Below, in pieces: positions 8,761-18,127 of a stretch of DNA of 64,000 bases. Both the position numbers and the translations under genes were made by a program. Each line of letters begins with the position of its first letter. The first letter of the stretch is position 1. This DNA is from Solimicrobium silvestre (GTDB taxonomy: Bacteria; Pseudomonadota; Gammaproteobacteria; Burkholderiales; Burkholderiaceae_D): the NCBI RefSeq assembly GCF_002976435.1, contig NZ_PUGF01000005.1, positions 1 through 64,000 of the forward strand. The letters run 5' to 3'. The notes under the pieces are model-generated. The model did not search any database. It was not told the origin of the DNA and saw only the letters and a list, made by a program, of their open reading frames with translations.

Positions 8761-9792
8761 ATGATCCCTACGCTAGCAATAACAGTTGGTGAACCGGCTG
8801 GCATAGGGCCTGAAATTTCCTTACGGGCGGCGTGGCAAAAGCGCTCGGAATGTCATTCGGTGTTAATTGGTGATATTGATTTTTTGCGCGTATTAGCGCG
8901 TCAAATAGATCCGGCAATGGTGCTTGATTCGATTGCCGATCTTTCTCAAATTTCAAAAAGAAATTCGCACACTGATACTGCATTAACGGTGCTACATAGC
9001 CCGTTAGCTGTCTCAGTCATTCCCGGAACATTAGATGCGCGTAATGGTTTAGCGGTACTGGCAACGTTGGATTTGGCGATTGCCGGAGCGATGCAAGGGC
9101 AGTTTGATGCCATCGTTACCGCACCATTGCAAAAGTCCACTATCAACGATGCCGGCATGCCATTTTCTGGGCATACCGAATATTTGGCCGAACAGACACA
9201 CATTAAAAAAGTGGTGATGATGTTGGCCTGTTCAAAAACACATACGCAAAATAGGGCTTTGCGGGTGGCATTGGCAACGACGCATTTGCCCTTGCGGGCA
9301 GTGGCCGATGCGATTAACTTCAATGAACTAACGCAAATCATCGATATTATTCACGCTGATTTACAAAGCAAATTTGGCATTCAGCAACCGGTGATTTTAG
9401 TGGCGGGATTAAATCCGCACGCCGGAGAAAATGGCTATTTGGGGTGCGAAGAAATCGACATTATCGCGCCAGCAATTGTTGCCGCTCAAGCGCGTCAGAT
9501 TGATGTGCGCGGCCCTTACCCGGCTGATACGCTGTTTCAGGAAAAATATTTAGAACAAGCCGATTGCGTTTTAGCGATGTACCACGATCAGGGTTTGCCG
9601 GTACTGAAATATGCCAGTTTTGGAATGGGCGTGAATATTACGCTGGGTTTGCCGATGATACGTACTTCGGTAGATCACGGTACCGCGCTAGACCTTGCTG
9701 CGCGTGGAGTTGGGCACGCCGATTTGGGAAGCATGCTGGAAGCCATTGACGTGGCAGTAGCAATGACCAAGACAAAATCAATAACGAAGTAA
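8761..9792 (+). CDS. pdxA: 4-hydroxythreonine-4-phosphate dehydrogenase
   Basis: PdxA oxidises 4-phosphohydroxythreonine with NAD+ in the DXP-dependent pyridoxal phosphate pathway. The 343-residue protein shows the N-terminal [10 protein letters not shown], the SGHTEYLAE segment near residue 140 that holds a divalent-metal histidine, and the [11 protein letters not shown] motif near residue 275 with a further metal-ligand histidine. DHGTALDLA near residue 305 is also conserved. It sits between surA and rsmA as in E. coli. The ATG at 8761 gives the usual N-terminus. Confidence 0.95.
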   Translation: MIPTLAITVGEPAGIGPEISLRAAWQKRSECHSVLIGDIDFLRVLARQIDPAMVLDSIADLSQISKRNSHTDTALTVLHSPLAVSVIPGTLDARNGLAVLATLDLAIAGAMQGQFDAIVTAPLQKSTINDAGMPFSGHTEYLAEQTHIKKVVMMLACSKTHTQNRALRVALATTHLPLRAVADAINFNELTQIIDIIHADLQSKFGIQQPVILVAGLNPHAGENGYLGCEEIDIIAPAIVAAQARQIDVRGPYPADTLFQEKYLEQADCVLAMYHDQGLPVLKYASFGMGVNITLGLPMIRTSVDHGTALDLAARGVGHADLGSMLEAIDVAVAMTKTKSITK

Positions 9793-9816
9793 AAAAATGA
9801 AGCAACTATAAAAATT

Positions 9817-10593
9817 ATGAAACATATACCCCGCAAACGCTTTGGTCAGAATTTCTTAACAGATGTCAGCGTGTTAAACGAGATCATCCGCACCATCGAT
9901 CCACAACCTAACGACAGCATGGTAGAAATTGGCCCCGGTTTGGCCGCGATGACGCGACTGCTGCTGAAAGGCGTTTCGTTCTTGCACGTAGTCGAATTGG
10001 ATCGAGACTTAGTGACGCGCTTGCAAAAGGAATTTGATCCCGCCAAGCTGCAAGTCCACGCCGGCGATGCGCTTAAATTTGATTTCAGCAAAATACCTGT
10101 GGCAGAAGGACAAAAACTGCGCGTAGTCGGCAATTTACCGTACAACATTTCAAGCCCCTTGTTATTTCATCTGGCTGAAATCGCGCCGCTAGTACAAGAC
10201 CAGCATTTTATGCTGCAAAAAGAAGTGGTTGAACGGATGGTGGCCGAGCCCGGTAGCAAAGCATTTGGTCGCTTATCGGTCATGCTGCAATGGCGTTATC
10301 ACATGCAGTTAATGTTCATCGTACCGCCGACCGCTTTTGATCCGCCGCCTAAAGTAGATTCAGCGATTGTACGCATGATCCCGAAAACCGCGCCGCTAGC
10401 TTGCGATATTAAACATCTGCAAACCACCGTAACTAAAGCATTTTCGCAACGCCGCAAAGTGATTAAAAATTGTGTGGCTGGAATGTTTACCGAAGCGCAG
10501 TTGCTGCAAGCGGGAATTGATCCGACCTTGCGGCCAGAAGCGGTTGGGTTGGAACAGTATGTTGCGTTGGCTAACTTATTGAAATCTAGCTGA
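9817..10593 (+). CDS. rsmA: 16S rRNA dimethyladenosine transferase RsmA/KsgA
   Basis: RsmA dimethylates two adjacent adenines in helix 45 of 16S rRNA during 30S maturation, using SAM. The 258-residue protein begins with the family signature RKRFGQNFL. It has the SAM-binding motif VEIGPGLAAMT (the usual GPGxGxLT with Ala in place of Gly at the second position) and the catalytic motif NLPYNISSPLLFHL near residue 108. The substrate-binding FDPPPKVDSAIV and the C-terminal FSQRRKVIKN are also present. It ends the lptD-surA-pdxA-rsmA run; a weak 6-bp stem (10610-10615 with 10625-10630) follows without a clear U-tract. Confidence 0.95.
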   Translation: MKHIPRKRFGQNFLTDVSVLNEIIRTIDPQPNDSMVEIGPGLAAMTRLLLKGVSFLHVVELDRDLVTRLQKEFDPAKLQVHAGDALKFDFSKIPVAEGQKLRVVGNLPYNISSPLLFHLAEIAPLVQDQHFMLQKEVVERMVAEPGSKAFGRLSVMLQWRYHMQLMFIVPPTAFDPPPKVDSAIVRMIPKTAPLACDIKHLQTTVTKAFSQRRKVIKNCVAGMFTEAQLLQAGIDPTLRPEAVGLEQYVALANLLKSS

Positions 10594-10646
10594 ATTTAGA
10601 CTGCAGTGTGGGCACAGGTTCATCGTGCCCAGGTTAATTTGAAAAG

Positions 10647-11492
10647 CTAAAATTGCGGCAATGCCTTCATGCCCAAATGCTTCAATTCCTCTCTCGCCGC
10701 TACATAATCCGGAAAAACCCGTTCCACCGTGGCCCAAAAACGTGGGCTGTGGTTCATTTCATGCAAATGCGCCAATTCATGCGCGATCACGTAATCAATC
10801 AAATGTGGCGAGAAATGGATTAAACGCCAGTTTAGGCGAATTTTTCCTTGGGAGTTGCACGAACCCCAGCGCGTGTTGGCGGATGTGAGCGTAAACGAGT
10901 GATATTGCACACACAGCTGCTCCGCAAAATATGGCAGGCGCTCGCTAAATTTACGCCGTGCCTGGCTGGTTAGCCAGGCCAGTAAATGCTTTTTACATTG
11001 AGCAGGATTGGCATCAGACGGCAAATTTAAGGTAATTAAACCTGTTGCGCTATCAAATTGAGTGGCTGCGCCAAACTGCACGCGCAAGGTGGCGGTTTGG
11101 CCTAAAAATGGCAGCGTTGCGCCATCGGTCCAAATGGTTTCTACTTCCGTTTGCGGTTTTGGGCGGTCTTGTTGTTCTTGTAGTTTAGTCAGAACCCAGC
11201 GTTGTTTACTGAGGATGGCAGCGTTAATTTCTGCCAGCCCAACCCAGCGCGGGGCGGTAATACGCAAACCTTCATCGGTGATTAAAAAACCGATACTACG
11301 TCGTTTGGAGCGGATTAATTGATAGGGTACATAATGCGTGCCGAGTTGCACGCCATGCGGATGCAACTCCAGCACTTTGGGCAATTCAGCTTGCGGTGCG
11401 ACTTCAATCAGGTTGCGCGCAAGCGGTTCGAATAAATCGAATTGCACAAATTTCGCCAATGCGGATAAGGGAGAAAATGAGCTACCTGCCAC
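10647..11492 (-). CDS. YgjP-like (DUF45/WLM) zinc metalloprotease-type protein
   Basis: The 281-residue protein belongs to the YgjP/SprT-like metallohydrolase family. The C-terminal half carries the zinc motif HELAHLHEMNHSPRFW, where the two histidines and glutamate of HELAH and the following NHSxxFW are the family hallmark. A second conserved block, RWGSCNSQGKIRLNWRL, lies some 30 residues earlier. The family's substrate is not established; it is assumed cytosolic since no signal peptide is seen. It lies 12 bases after plsC in a minus-strand run with gmhB and glyQS. Confidence 0.8.
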   Translation of the reverse strand: MAGSSFSPLSALAKFVQFDLFEPLARNLIEVAPQAELPKVLELHPHGVQLGTHYVPYQLIRSKRRSIGFLITDEGLRITAPRWVGLAEINAAILSKQRWVLTKLQEQQDRPKPQTEVETIWTDGATLPFLGQTATLRVQFGAATQFDSATGLITLNLPSDANPAQCKKHLLAWLTSQARRKFSERLPYFAEQLCVQYHSFTLTSANTRWGSCNSQGKIRLNWRLIHFSPHLIDYVIAHELAHLHEMNHSPRFWATVERVFPDYVAAREELKHLGMKALPQF

Positions 11493-11504
11493 GCCAGATC
11501 CTTT

Positions 11505-12242
11505 CTATGCCTGATAATTTTGCGGTGAAATAACCCGCATTTCAGCTTCAACCCAGGCTTCCACTTCTTGCATCAGTTCCACCGAAGTTTTACCTTCAGG
11601 CGAAATCGGTTTGCCAATTGAAACGGTAATTAAGCCCGGTTTTTTGACGAAGGAATTTTTAGGCCAGCAATCGCCGGAATTCATCGCAAGCGGTACGACC
11701 AAGGCGTTAGTTTCTACCGCCAAACGCGCTCCGCCGCCTTTATAAAAACCCTTTTGCCCAACAGGAATACGGGTCCCTTCAGGGAACATAATAATCCATT
11801 GACCATTTGCCAAACGCTTGCGACCCTGAATAACAACGTGGGCGAAAGCGTCTTTGCCTTTGCTGCGATCAATCGGGATCATGCGCAACAACGCCAGGCC
11901 CCAGCCGAAAAACGGAATGTAATGCAGTTCTTTTTTGAATACGAAAACCAGCGGACGTGGCATGTACATTAAATAGAATATGGTTTCCCAGGCGGATTGA
12001 TGTTTGGAGAGCAAAATAACCGGTGCGTCAGGTAAATTTTCTTCTCCGATAACCTGATAGCGCATGCCGCAAATAACTTTGCCCATCCAGATTACCGTTA
12101 CATTCCAGCGTGCGGTTACCCAGTAGCGCTGGTTATACGGAAGCGGTGCCACCAGCATGCAAACAAACGCCCAGACGATGGTGAGCAAAGCTACCAGAAC
12201 GGTGAATACTAAGGAACGCAAGAACAAGGTAAAACGATGCAT
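11505..12242 (-). CDS. plsC: 1-acyl-sn-glycerol-3-phosphate acyltransferase
   Basis: This inner-membrane enzyme makes phosphatidic acid from lysophosphatidic acid, the second acylation in phospholipid synthesis. The 245-residue protein has two N-terminal hydrophobic stretches (about 8-33). The acyltransferase box is HQSAWE, an HX4E variant of the usual HX4D found in a subset of PlsC proteins, near residue 84. The glycerol-phosphate-binding FPEGTR follows near residue 155. It lies 38 bases after gmhB. Assignment as PlsC rather than a specialised lysophospholipid acyltransferase is by context and family size. Confidence 0.87.
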   Translation of the reverse strand: MHRFTLFLRSLVFTVLVALLTIVWAFVCMLVAPLPYNQRYWVTARWNVTVIWMGKVICGMRYQVIGEENLPDAPVILLSKHQSAWETIFYLMYMPRPLVFVFKKELHYIPFFGWGLALLRMIPIDRSKGKDAFAHVVIQGRKRLANGQWIIMFPEGTRIPVGQKGFYKGGGARLAVETNALVVPLAMNSGDCWPKNSFVKKPGLITVSIGKPISPEGKTSVELMQEVEAWVEAEMRVISPQNYQA

Positions 12243-12280
12243 CTTATCTCCAAATATTGTATTGATTATTATGGGGTAAA

Positions 12281-12835
12281 TTAAACTAACTCATTCAACA
12301 ATAAATGTTCCACCATCGTGGATAAATTAAGGTGAACTTTAGCGCCCGGTGGCAAACCGCCAGCGGCCAGAGTTTTTTCGCCTTTGCCTGTTAATACCAA
12401 ATGCGGTGCGCAGCCAACGATAAAACCGGCCTGCAAGTCACGCAAAGAATCGCCCACTATTGGTACGCCTTTTAATTCAATGTCATAGCGGTTGGCAATT
12501 TCACGGATCATGCCAGGCTTGGGTTTGCGGCAGTCGCAATTAAAGTCGGCAGCATGCGGGCAAAAGAATACGGCATCAATTGTGGCGCCGGCATGTTGTG
12601 CCGCTGTATGCATTTTGTGGTGTATCGCATTCAGGGTTTCCATATCAAATAATTTTCTGGAAATACCAGATTGATTGGTCGCCACCACAACTTTGTAGCC
12701 AGCCTGATTCAATTGCGCAATGGCTTCCATCGAACCGTCAATCGGGCGCCATTCTTGCGGTGATTTGATGAATTCATCGGAATCATGGTTAATAACGCCA
12801 TCACGATCCAGAATAATGAGTTTAGTTTGGGCCAT
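12281..12835 (-). CDS. gmhB: D-glycero-beta-D-manno-heptose 1,7-bisphosphate 7-phosphatase
   Basis: GmhB removes the 7-phosphate from heptose bisphosphate on the way to ADP-heptose for the LPS core. It is a 184-residue HAD phosphatase. Motif I is DRDGVIN (residues 9-15), motif II the threonine in VVATNQSGI, and motif IV is VGDSLRDLQAG. The zinc-finger cysteines of the family are seen in FFCPHAADFNCDCRKP. It lies between glyS and plsC with short gaps, an order common in betaproteobacteria. Confidence 0.92.
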   Translation of the reverse strand: MAQTKLIILDRDGVINHDSDEFIKSPQEWRPIDGSMEAIAQLNQAGYKVVVATNQSGISRKLFDMETLNAIHHKMHTAAQHAGATIDAVFFCPHAADFNCDCRKPKPGMIREIANRYDIELKGVPIVGDSLRDLQAGFIVGCAPHLVLTGKGEKTLAAGGLPPGAKVHLNLSTMVEHLLLNELV

Positions 12836-12860
12836 TTTATTTGCGGTGTTATGTAGCTTT

Positions 12861-14945
12861 TTAAGCTGCTAATTTAGAAATGTCGGCAACCTGGTTCAGT
12901 ATCGCGTGCAGCATCGCAAGTAGCGCAATACGGTTGGCACGCAAAGCTGGGTCTTCAGCCATCACCATCACATCGTTAAAGAATGCGTCGACTTGCGGAC
13001 GGATGGTGGCCAGAATTTGCAAGGCATTGTTAAAGTCACCGGCGGCAAAGGCGTTTTGCACTTTAATCGAAACATCTTCGGTCGCTTGAAATAAGGCGCG
13101 CTCGGCATCTTCTTGCAGTAACGAAGTTTGCACTTGGAACGAAACCTGCTCGGTTTTTTTCAAAATATTCGTGATGCGTTTATTCGCAGCGGCTAAGGCG
13201 GCTGATTCTGGCAGAGCCGCAAAACTTTGCACTGCAGTCAGGCGCAACATAATATTGGCGAGCAAATCCGGCTGTGGTGCAACCACGGCTTCTACTTCAG
13301 CCGGGCTAAATCCACGCTCTTTTAAAATACCGCGCAAACGGTCATAAATAAAACTGGTGAGCGCCACGCTTGGATCGGTAAATGCTGGGTTGTCTGCAAA
13401 TAAAGCCACTGCCTGTTCCAGCAAACCAGACAAGGTCAGCGGTAATTGTTTTTCAATCAGCATGCGCAATACACCTAGCGCATGACGGCGTAAGGCAAAC
13501 GGATCACGGTCGCCGGTTGGTTGCAGGCCGATACCCCAAATGCCAACCAAAGTTTCCAATTTGTCGGCTAAGGCCAGGATGGTGCCGGTAACCGAAGACG
13601 GTAGTTCATCACCAGCAAAACGCGGCTGATAATGTTCCGTCATCGCCAAGGCAACTTGCGCGTCTTCGCCGTCTATACGTGCGTAATAACTGCCCATAAT
13701 GCCTTGCAGCTCAGGGAATTCACCGACCATATCGGTCAGTAAATCGGCTTTGGCTAATTGCGCGGCGCGTTTGGCTAAGGTTACATCGGCGCTTAACTGG
13801 GTGGCGATATAGGCAGCTAAGGCTTGCACGCGCTCTACGCGTTGTGCCTGGTTGCCTAATTTATTATGGTAGATCACATTGGCTAAACCGGATGCACGTT
13901 CCGCCAAGGTTTTTTTCTGGTCTTGTTCAAAGAAAAATTTAGCGTCGGATAAACGAGGACGCACCACGGTTTCGTTACCGCGAATAATTTGCTGTGGCGT
14001 GTCGGTCGCGATATTGGATACGATCAAAAAGCGTGGACGTAATTTGCCCGCAGCATCCGTCAATGCAAAATATTTTTGATTGGTTTGCATGGTCAGAATT
14101 AAACATTCTTGCGGCACGCTTAAGAATTTTTCTTCAAAATGGCAGTTGTAAACCACTGGCCATTCCACCAAGGCGTTCACTTCATCTAGCAATGATTCCG
14201 GCATGAGCACTTGGTCTGCACCAGCCTGAGCCAATAATTCAGCGCGGATTTTTTCTTTACGCTGATCAAAACTGGCGATAACTTTACCCTTGTTGAGCAA
14301 GTCATCTGCGTAATTGTCGGCGTGCGCTAAAGTGATATTACCTTCAGATAAAAAGCGATGGCCTTGCGTAGTACGGCCAGAGTTTAGTCCAAACAACGTG
14401 ACATCAACTACTTGTTCACCATGCAACGCAACCAGACGATGCACTGGACGGGCAAATTGCACAACTGTGCCGTCCGGTCGCTGGTAGGTCATGAGTTTTG
14501 GTACCGGCAACTTAGCAATACTTTCTTCCAGCGCGCTTTGCAAACCTGTTTGTAACGTTAAACCGGGTGCTGTATGGCTGTAAAAGAAACTCTCGGCTTT
14601 ACCATCCGGCGCGCGTTCTAACTGGCTGATCTGCACATCGGCAAAACCCATTGCGGCGAGTTTTTTTAACAGCGGTGCGGAAGCATTGCCATTAGCATCT
14701 AATGCGACGGAAACTGGTAATACTTTTTCACGGCATTGCTGGTCTGGCGATGTGGCGCGTACTTTAGTGATGGAAACAGCTAAACGGCGTGGCGTGGCGT
14801 AGCTGGTGGCGATGGAATCAGCCTCTAAAAAATCACGCGATTTTAAGCTGTTGACGATGCCGGCAGCAAAAGCTTCACCTAATTTAAGGAGTGCTTTAGG
14901 CGGCAATTCTTCAGTGAATAATTCAACTAATAATATTTGATTCAT
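12861..14945 (-). CDS. glyS: Glycine--tRNA ligase beta subunit
   Basis: The beta chain of the tetrameric bacterial glycyl-tRNA synthetase recognises and binds tRNA-Gly; the alpha chain makes the adenylate. The 694-residue length fits the family. The N-terminal [15 protein letters not shown] and the HD-like segment around [18 protein letters not shown] are characteristic, as is the [14 protein letters not shown] block near residue 500. The C-terminal region corresponds to the anticodon-binding domain. It starts 18 bases after the glyQ stop, so the two subunits are co-transcribed. Confidence 0.96.
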   Translation of the reverse strand: MNQILLVELFTEELPPKALLKLGEAFAAGIVNSLKSRDFLEADSIATSYATPRRLAVSITKVRATSPDQQCREKVLPVSVALDANGNASAPLLKKLAAMGFADVQISQLERAPDGKAESFFYSHTAPGLTLQTGLQSALEESIAKLPVPKLMTYQRPDGTVVQFARPVHRLVALHGEQVVDVTLFGLNSGRTTQGHRFLSEGNITLAHADNYADDLLNKGKVIASFDQRKEKIRAELLAQAGADQVLMPESLLDEVNALVEWPVVYNCHFEEKFLSVPQECLILTMQTNQKYFALTDAAGKLRPRFLIVSNIATDTPQQIIRGNETVVRPRLSDAKFFFEQDQKKTLAERASGLANVIYHNKLGNQAQRVERVQALAAYIATQLSADVTLAKRAAQLAKADLLTDMVGEFPELQGIMGSYYARIDGEDAQVALAMTEHYQPRFAGDELPSSVTGTILALADKLETLVGIWGIGLQPTGDRDPFALRRHALGVLRMLIEKQLPLTLSGLLEQAVALFADNPAFTDPSVALTSFIYDRLRGILKERGFSPAEVEAVVAPQPDLLANIMLRLTAVQSFAALPESAALAAANKRITNILKKTEQVSFQVQTSLLQEDAERALFQATEDVSIKVQNAFAAGDFNNALQILATIRPQVDAFFNDVMVMAEDPALRANRIALLAMLHAILNQVADISKLAA

Positions 14946-14963
14946 GGCGTGTCGTTATTTTAA

Positions 14964-15881
14964 TTAGGTGGCTGATTGACTGGATGACTGACTGAGCATA
15001 GGGAAGCCAAGTGCTTCACGCGAGTTGTAATAAGCCGTGGCCACAGTGCGCGATAAATTGCGTATCCGTCCCATATAGGCAGCACGCTCAGTGACTGAAA
15101 TCGCGCCGCGGGCATCCAGTAAGTTAAAGGTGTGTGCGGCTTTGAGCACCAGTTCATACGCCGGTAAAGCGAGCGGCACTTCTAACATGCGCTTTGCTTC
15201 AGTTTCGTAATTGGTGAATAACGAAAACAGGAATTCGGTGTTGGAATGTTCAAAGTTGAAGGTAGATTGCTCCACTTCATTTTGATGATAAACGTCACCG
15301 TAAGTTAAGCGCTTGGTGACACCGTTTTCTTCCCATTCGGTCCAGACCAGATCGTAAACATTTTCGACGCCTTGCAAATACATCGCCAAACGCTCAATAC
15401 CGTAAGTAATTTCGCCCAATACCGGTTTGCAATCGAGTCCGCCCACTTGCTGGAAGTAAGTAAATTGCGTGACTTCCATGCCGTTTAGCCAAACTTCCCA
15501 ACCGAGGCCCCATGCGCCCAAGGTCGGGTTTTCCCAGTCATCTTCCACAAAACGCACATCGTTTTGCTGTAAATCTAAACCTACCGCAGCAAGCGAGCCT
15601 AAATACAAATCCAGAATATTTTCCGGGGCAGGTTTCAGCACAACTTGGTATTGGTAGTAATGCTGGAGTCGGTTTGGGTTTTCACCATAGCGTCCATCTT
15701 TAGGGCGACGGGAAGGCTGCACATAGGCCGCGCGCCAAGGCTCTGGGCCGATCGCACGTAAAAATGTCGCCGGATGTGAAGTGCCTGCGCCAACTTCTAA
15801 ATCAAGCGGCTGCAACAACGCACAGCCTTGCTTGTTCCAGTAGTCTTGTAAAGTCAGAATAATTTGTTGAAATGTGAGCAT
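14964..15881 (-). CDS. glyQ: Glycine--tRNA ligase alpha subunit
   Basis: The alpha chain carries the class II catalytic core that activates glycine. I take the ATG at 15881 ([15 protein letters not shown], 305 residues), which is the canonical N-terminus; the frame stays open 18 codons further but that extension is not homologous to the family. Conserved blocks include [19 protein letters not shown], the [18 protein letters not shown] segment, and [16 protein letters not shown]-like residues near position 155. It precedes glyS by 18 bases. A short spacer separates it from the patatin gene downstream of pth. Confidence 0.96.
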   Translation of the reverse strand: MLTFQQIILTLQDYWNKQGCALLQPLDLEVGAGTSHPATFLRAIGPEPWRAAYVQPSRRPKDGRYGENPNRLQHYYQYQVVLKPAPENILDLYLGSLAAVGLDLQQNDVRFVEDDWENPTLGAWGLGWEVWLNGMEVTQFTYFQQVGGLDCKPVLGEITYGIERLAMYLQGVENVYDLVWTEWEENGVTKRLTYGDVYHQNEVEQSTFNFEHSNTEFLFSLFTNYETEAKRMLEVPLALPAYELVLKAAHTFNLLDARGAISVTERAAYMGRIRNLSRTVATAYYNSREALGFPMLSQSSSQSAT

Positions 15882-15970
15882 GGTGTGTATTTTTATGTAA
15901 CAAATAAAGTGCTGGGTGAAATTCCGAACCGCCAATTTTAACGGGTTTTAGCTTGTCCAGGCGAGTTGCT

Positions 15971-17071
15971 TTAAAACGGCTGGATTAAATTCATGTCAGG
16001 TTTTTCAATAAAGGCAGCAAAAGCGTCGCGTAATTGCGCGCTTGCTGCAATCGCTTGCTGCCATTCTTGGATGCGCTGCTGGTGGTTGGTACCGTGATAG
16101 GCAAAATCTTTACGGTCAGGGAGTTTTTGGCGCGGTAAGGCGCTGATAAATTCTGCCGATGGTGCCACCAACACCACGTTATCAAGCCAATGCTGGTTTT
16201 TGCCTTTGTTGGCGCGTCGCCAGGCAAAGGCTTTATCGAGCCAGCCGGGGACAATATGGTCGGTAAAGTGCGGGTAGAGCACTAAATTACCGGTAGATAA
16301 GCGTGAGTAAGGTAGCGCCAGATGGTAATCAATTAATCCGCCATCCCAGTAAGTACCATGCGGTGCTTTGGGGATGTTGCGCACCGGATCCATAATTAAC
16401 GGTAGGGTGCCAGACGCCAGCAAGGCGGCTTTTAAGTTTTCAGTATTGAGCGCAGTGAATTCGGTAGCAAAAGCATCAAACTTGGTTTTTAACCACGGCA
16501 GCTGATCGCGCTGGTCGCTAAACACGACCCGTTCCATGTGGTTAGCCAGTTGTGAGCGTGAACCTATGTTGGCTAAACTAGCCGCCACAAAACCGGCTTT
16601 GGTGCTGAAGCTGTGAGCAGGCGCTCGTAACCAGCCGCGTCCTTTTGTGGTGAGTACGTGTAAGCGATGCGTAGTTTGCTGGACTATATCGTGTTCATGG
16701 CCGCTGATAAATTGGCTTAATAATTCCTGAATTACCTCGGTCACATAAGTGCTGCTGGGCTTGGCTGGATAGAGCTGATTGCAGTACAACTCGCCCAAGC
16801 GGGCAAAGCCTTGCGCTGGATTTTTCATGCTGGCTGCTGCCATGCGCCAAGCACCGATTGATGCGCCGATTAAGCTACGTTCGCGCGGTGCGTTTGCTAG
16901 CCACTCGCCAAACACCCATTGATCCAGCGCTTGCAAAATCAAGCCTTTGGGGCCGCCCGCAGCAGCAGGGATGACTGCAATATCGCTCGCCTGCAAACCA
17001 TGTTGACGAATGTGATCAAGTGCCAAGGGCCCTGCACGCAAGATGATGGATGATTTTAAGCCCGGTTTCAT
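15971..17071 (-). CDS. Patatin-like phospholipase
   Basis: The 366-residue protein has the patatin serine-aspartate dyad layout. The oxyanion-hole loop is AAAGGPKGL (near residue 37), the nucleophile elbow is GASIG (near residue 70), and the catalytic aspartate is in WDGGLIDYH (near residue 243). Patatins hydrolyse acyl esters of phospholipids or other lipids; the substrate here is unknown and no signal peptide is seen. Its ATG overlaps the pth stop by four bases (ATGA), so translation is probably coupled to pth. The link between a lipase and peptidyl-tRNA hydrolase looks positional rather than functional. Confidence 0.83.
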   Translation of the reverse strand: MKPGLKSSIILRAGPLALDHIRQHGLQASDIAVIPAAAGGPKGLILQALDQWVFGEWLANAPRERSLIGASIGAWRMAAASMKNPAQGFARLGELYCNQLYPAKPSSTYVTEVIQELLSQFISGHEHDIVQQTTHRLHVLTTKGRGWLRAPAHSFSTKAGFVAASLANIGSRSQLANHMERVVFSDQRDQLPWLKTKFDAFATEFTALNTENLKAALLASGTLPLIMDPVRNIPKAPHGTYWDGGLIDYHLALPYSRLSTGNLVLYPHFTDHIVPGWLDKAFAWRRANKGKNQHWLDNVVLVAPSAEFISALPRQKLPDRKDFAYHGTNHQQRIQEWQQAIAASAQLRDAFAAFIEKPDMNLIQPF

Positions 17072-17652
17072 TTTGTGTGTAATTGCATCGTTGCAGCATC
17101 AAATTTTCCTGCGACTAGCAAGGGAATAATTTGCAGGCTTTTTTCTATGGTTTCATCAATTAAGATTTGCTCTTCTTTGCGTGGGCGATGCAGCACAAAA
17201 TCCACCACGGCCTGTTGTGAATTTAAACTGCGCGGATGCCCAATACCGATGCGCAAACGCCAGTAATCTTGCGTTCCCAGTGCCGCAGTAATGTCCTTTA
17301 GGCCGTTATGTCCGCCAGACGAGCCACCTTTTTTGAGTTTGGCAACGCCGGGATCAATATCTAGCTCATCGTGCACCACCAAAATTTCATCGGGCGCGAT
17401 TTTATAAAAACGCGCCAATGCTCCGACCGATTGGCCGGAGCGGTTCATGTAGGTTTGCGGTTCCAGCAACCAGGTTTCTTGCCCGGCGATGTTGGTTTTT
17501 GCCATCAACGCGTTCATGCGCGTATCGCGTTGCAGTGCGCAATGAGGCAGGCTGTTGGCCAGATTGTCGACTAGCCAAAAGCCGGCATTGTGACGTGTGA
17601 GTTGATATTCCGGCCCAGGATTACCGAGCCCAACGATGAGACGGATAGACAT
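17068..17652 (-). CDS. pth: Peptidyl-tRNA hydrolase
   Basis: Pth frees tRNA from peptidyl-tRNAs that drop off the ribosome, an essential recycling step. The 194-residue protein opens with the signature [20 protein letters not shown], where the histidine (residue 21) is catalytic. [20 protein letters not shown] and GGHNGLKDI with the active-site Asp and Asn residues follow. In many betaproteobacteria pth lies directly after rplY; here it is 16 kb from rplY, on the opposite strand, coupled to a patatin gene. That suggests a rearrangement. Confidence 0.95.
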   Translation of the reverse strand: MSIRLIVGLGNPGPEYQLTRHNAGFWLVDNLANSLPHCALQRDTRMNALMAKTNIAGQETWLLEPQTYMNRSGQSVGALARFYKIAPDEILVVHDELDIDPGVAKLKKGGSSGGHNGLKDITAALGTQDYWRLRIGIGHPRSLNSQQAVVDFVLHRPRKEEQILIDETIEKSLQIIPLLVAGKFDAATMQLHTK

Positions 17653-17962
17653 AGATGGTGGCAGCTAAAAACAAAAACGTCATTATAGATTGTTCGCATG
17701 CTGAGTTGCGCTGGAGCTTGCTTGTTGTTGTCGCTGAACGCGTAAAAACACGGCGATTATGGGGGGAAGCAGGTTCGATCGTTAAAGGTTGTTGTTTTTT
17801 GTGATCGATTTATCTATTTTATGATGGGAATTTCTAAAATCAGCCATCCCGGAAATGGCTGATTGATCAGCATTAGGTTGGATTTTAAGTAAGTTTGAAA
17901 TAAGCCATAAATACGTCATTTTTTAATTTTTTCTTAAAAAAAACCTATCAATCAGAAACCTA
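17653..17962. other. Intergenic region upstream of the autotransporter
   Basis: This AT-rich spacer between divergent pth and the autotransporter has no credible gene. It holds a 10-bp inverted repeat with a 7-base loop (aatcagccat 17838-17847, atggctgatt 17855-17864) and several A/T runs. The hairpin has no U-tract on the plus strand and a short one on the minus strand; it may be an operator or a relic. Confidence 0.4.
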
Positions 17963-18014
17963 TTGACTATAGTTTTTAATAGTCACTTGTCAAATGGGGT
18001 CGCATGTATTGGCG

Positions 18015-18043
18015 TTGACAGCCAAGGTAGGTATGCCTATCCA
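18015..18043 (+). promoter_or_regulatory. Predicted sigma-70 promoter of the autotransporter
   Basis: A consensus -35 box TTGACA (18015-18020) is followed after 17 bases by TATCCA (18038-18043). Transcription would start near 18050, leaving a leader of about 78 bases with a GGAG ribosome site at 18119-18122, five bases before the ATG at 18128. This supports 18128 as the start over a TTG at 17963. Confidence 0.55.
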
Positions 18044-18127
18044 GCTCTGTATTTCATTTGCTTCAGCAATATTTTTATAAATCTCGCCTTAAGCATTACT
18101 GCGGTTTGTTACTCTAATGGAGAAGCG

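Noticed and set aside
10610-10630. Stem gggcac/gtgccc between rsmA and the YgjP-like gene as a terminator
   Set aside because: Only six base pairs with a nine-base loop and no U-tract; too weak to list as a terminator.
17963-18127. Upstream TTG start for the autotransporter
   Set aside because: The promoter at 18015-18043 lies inside that extension, and the ATG at 18128 has a good GGAG site.
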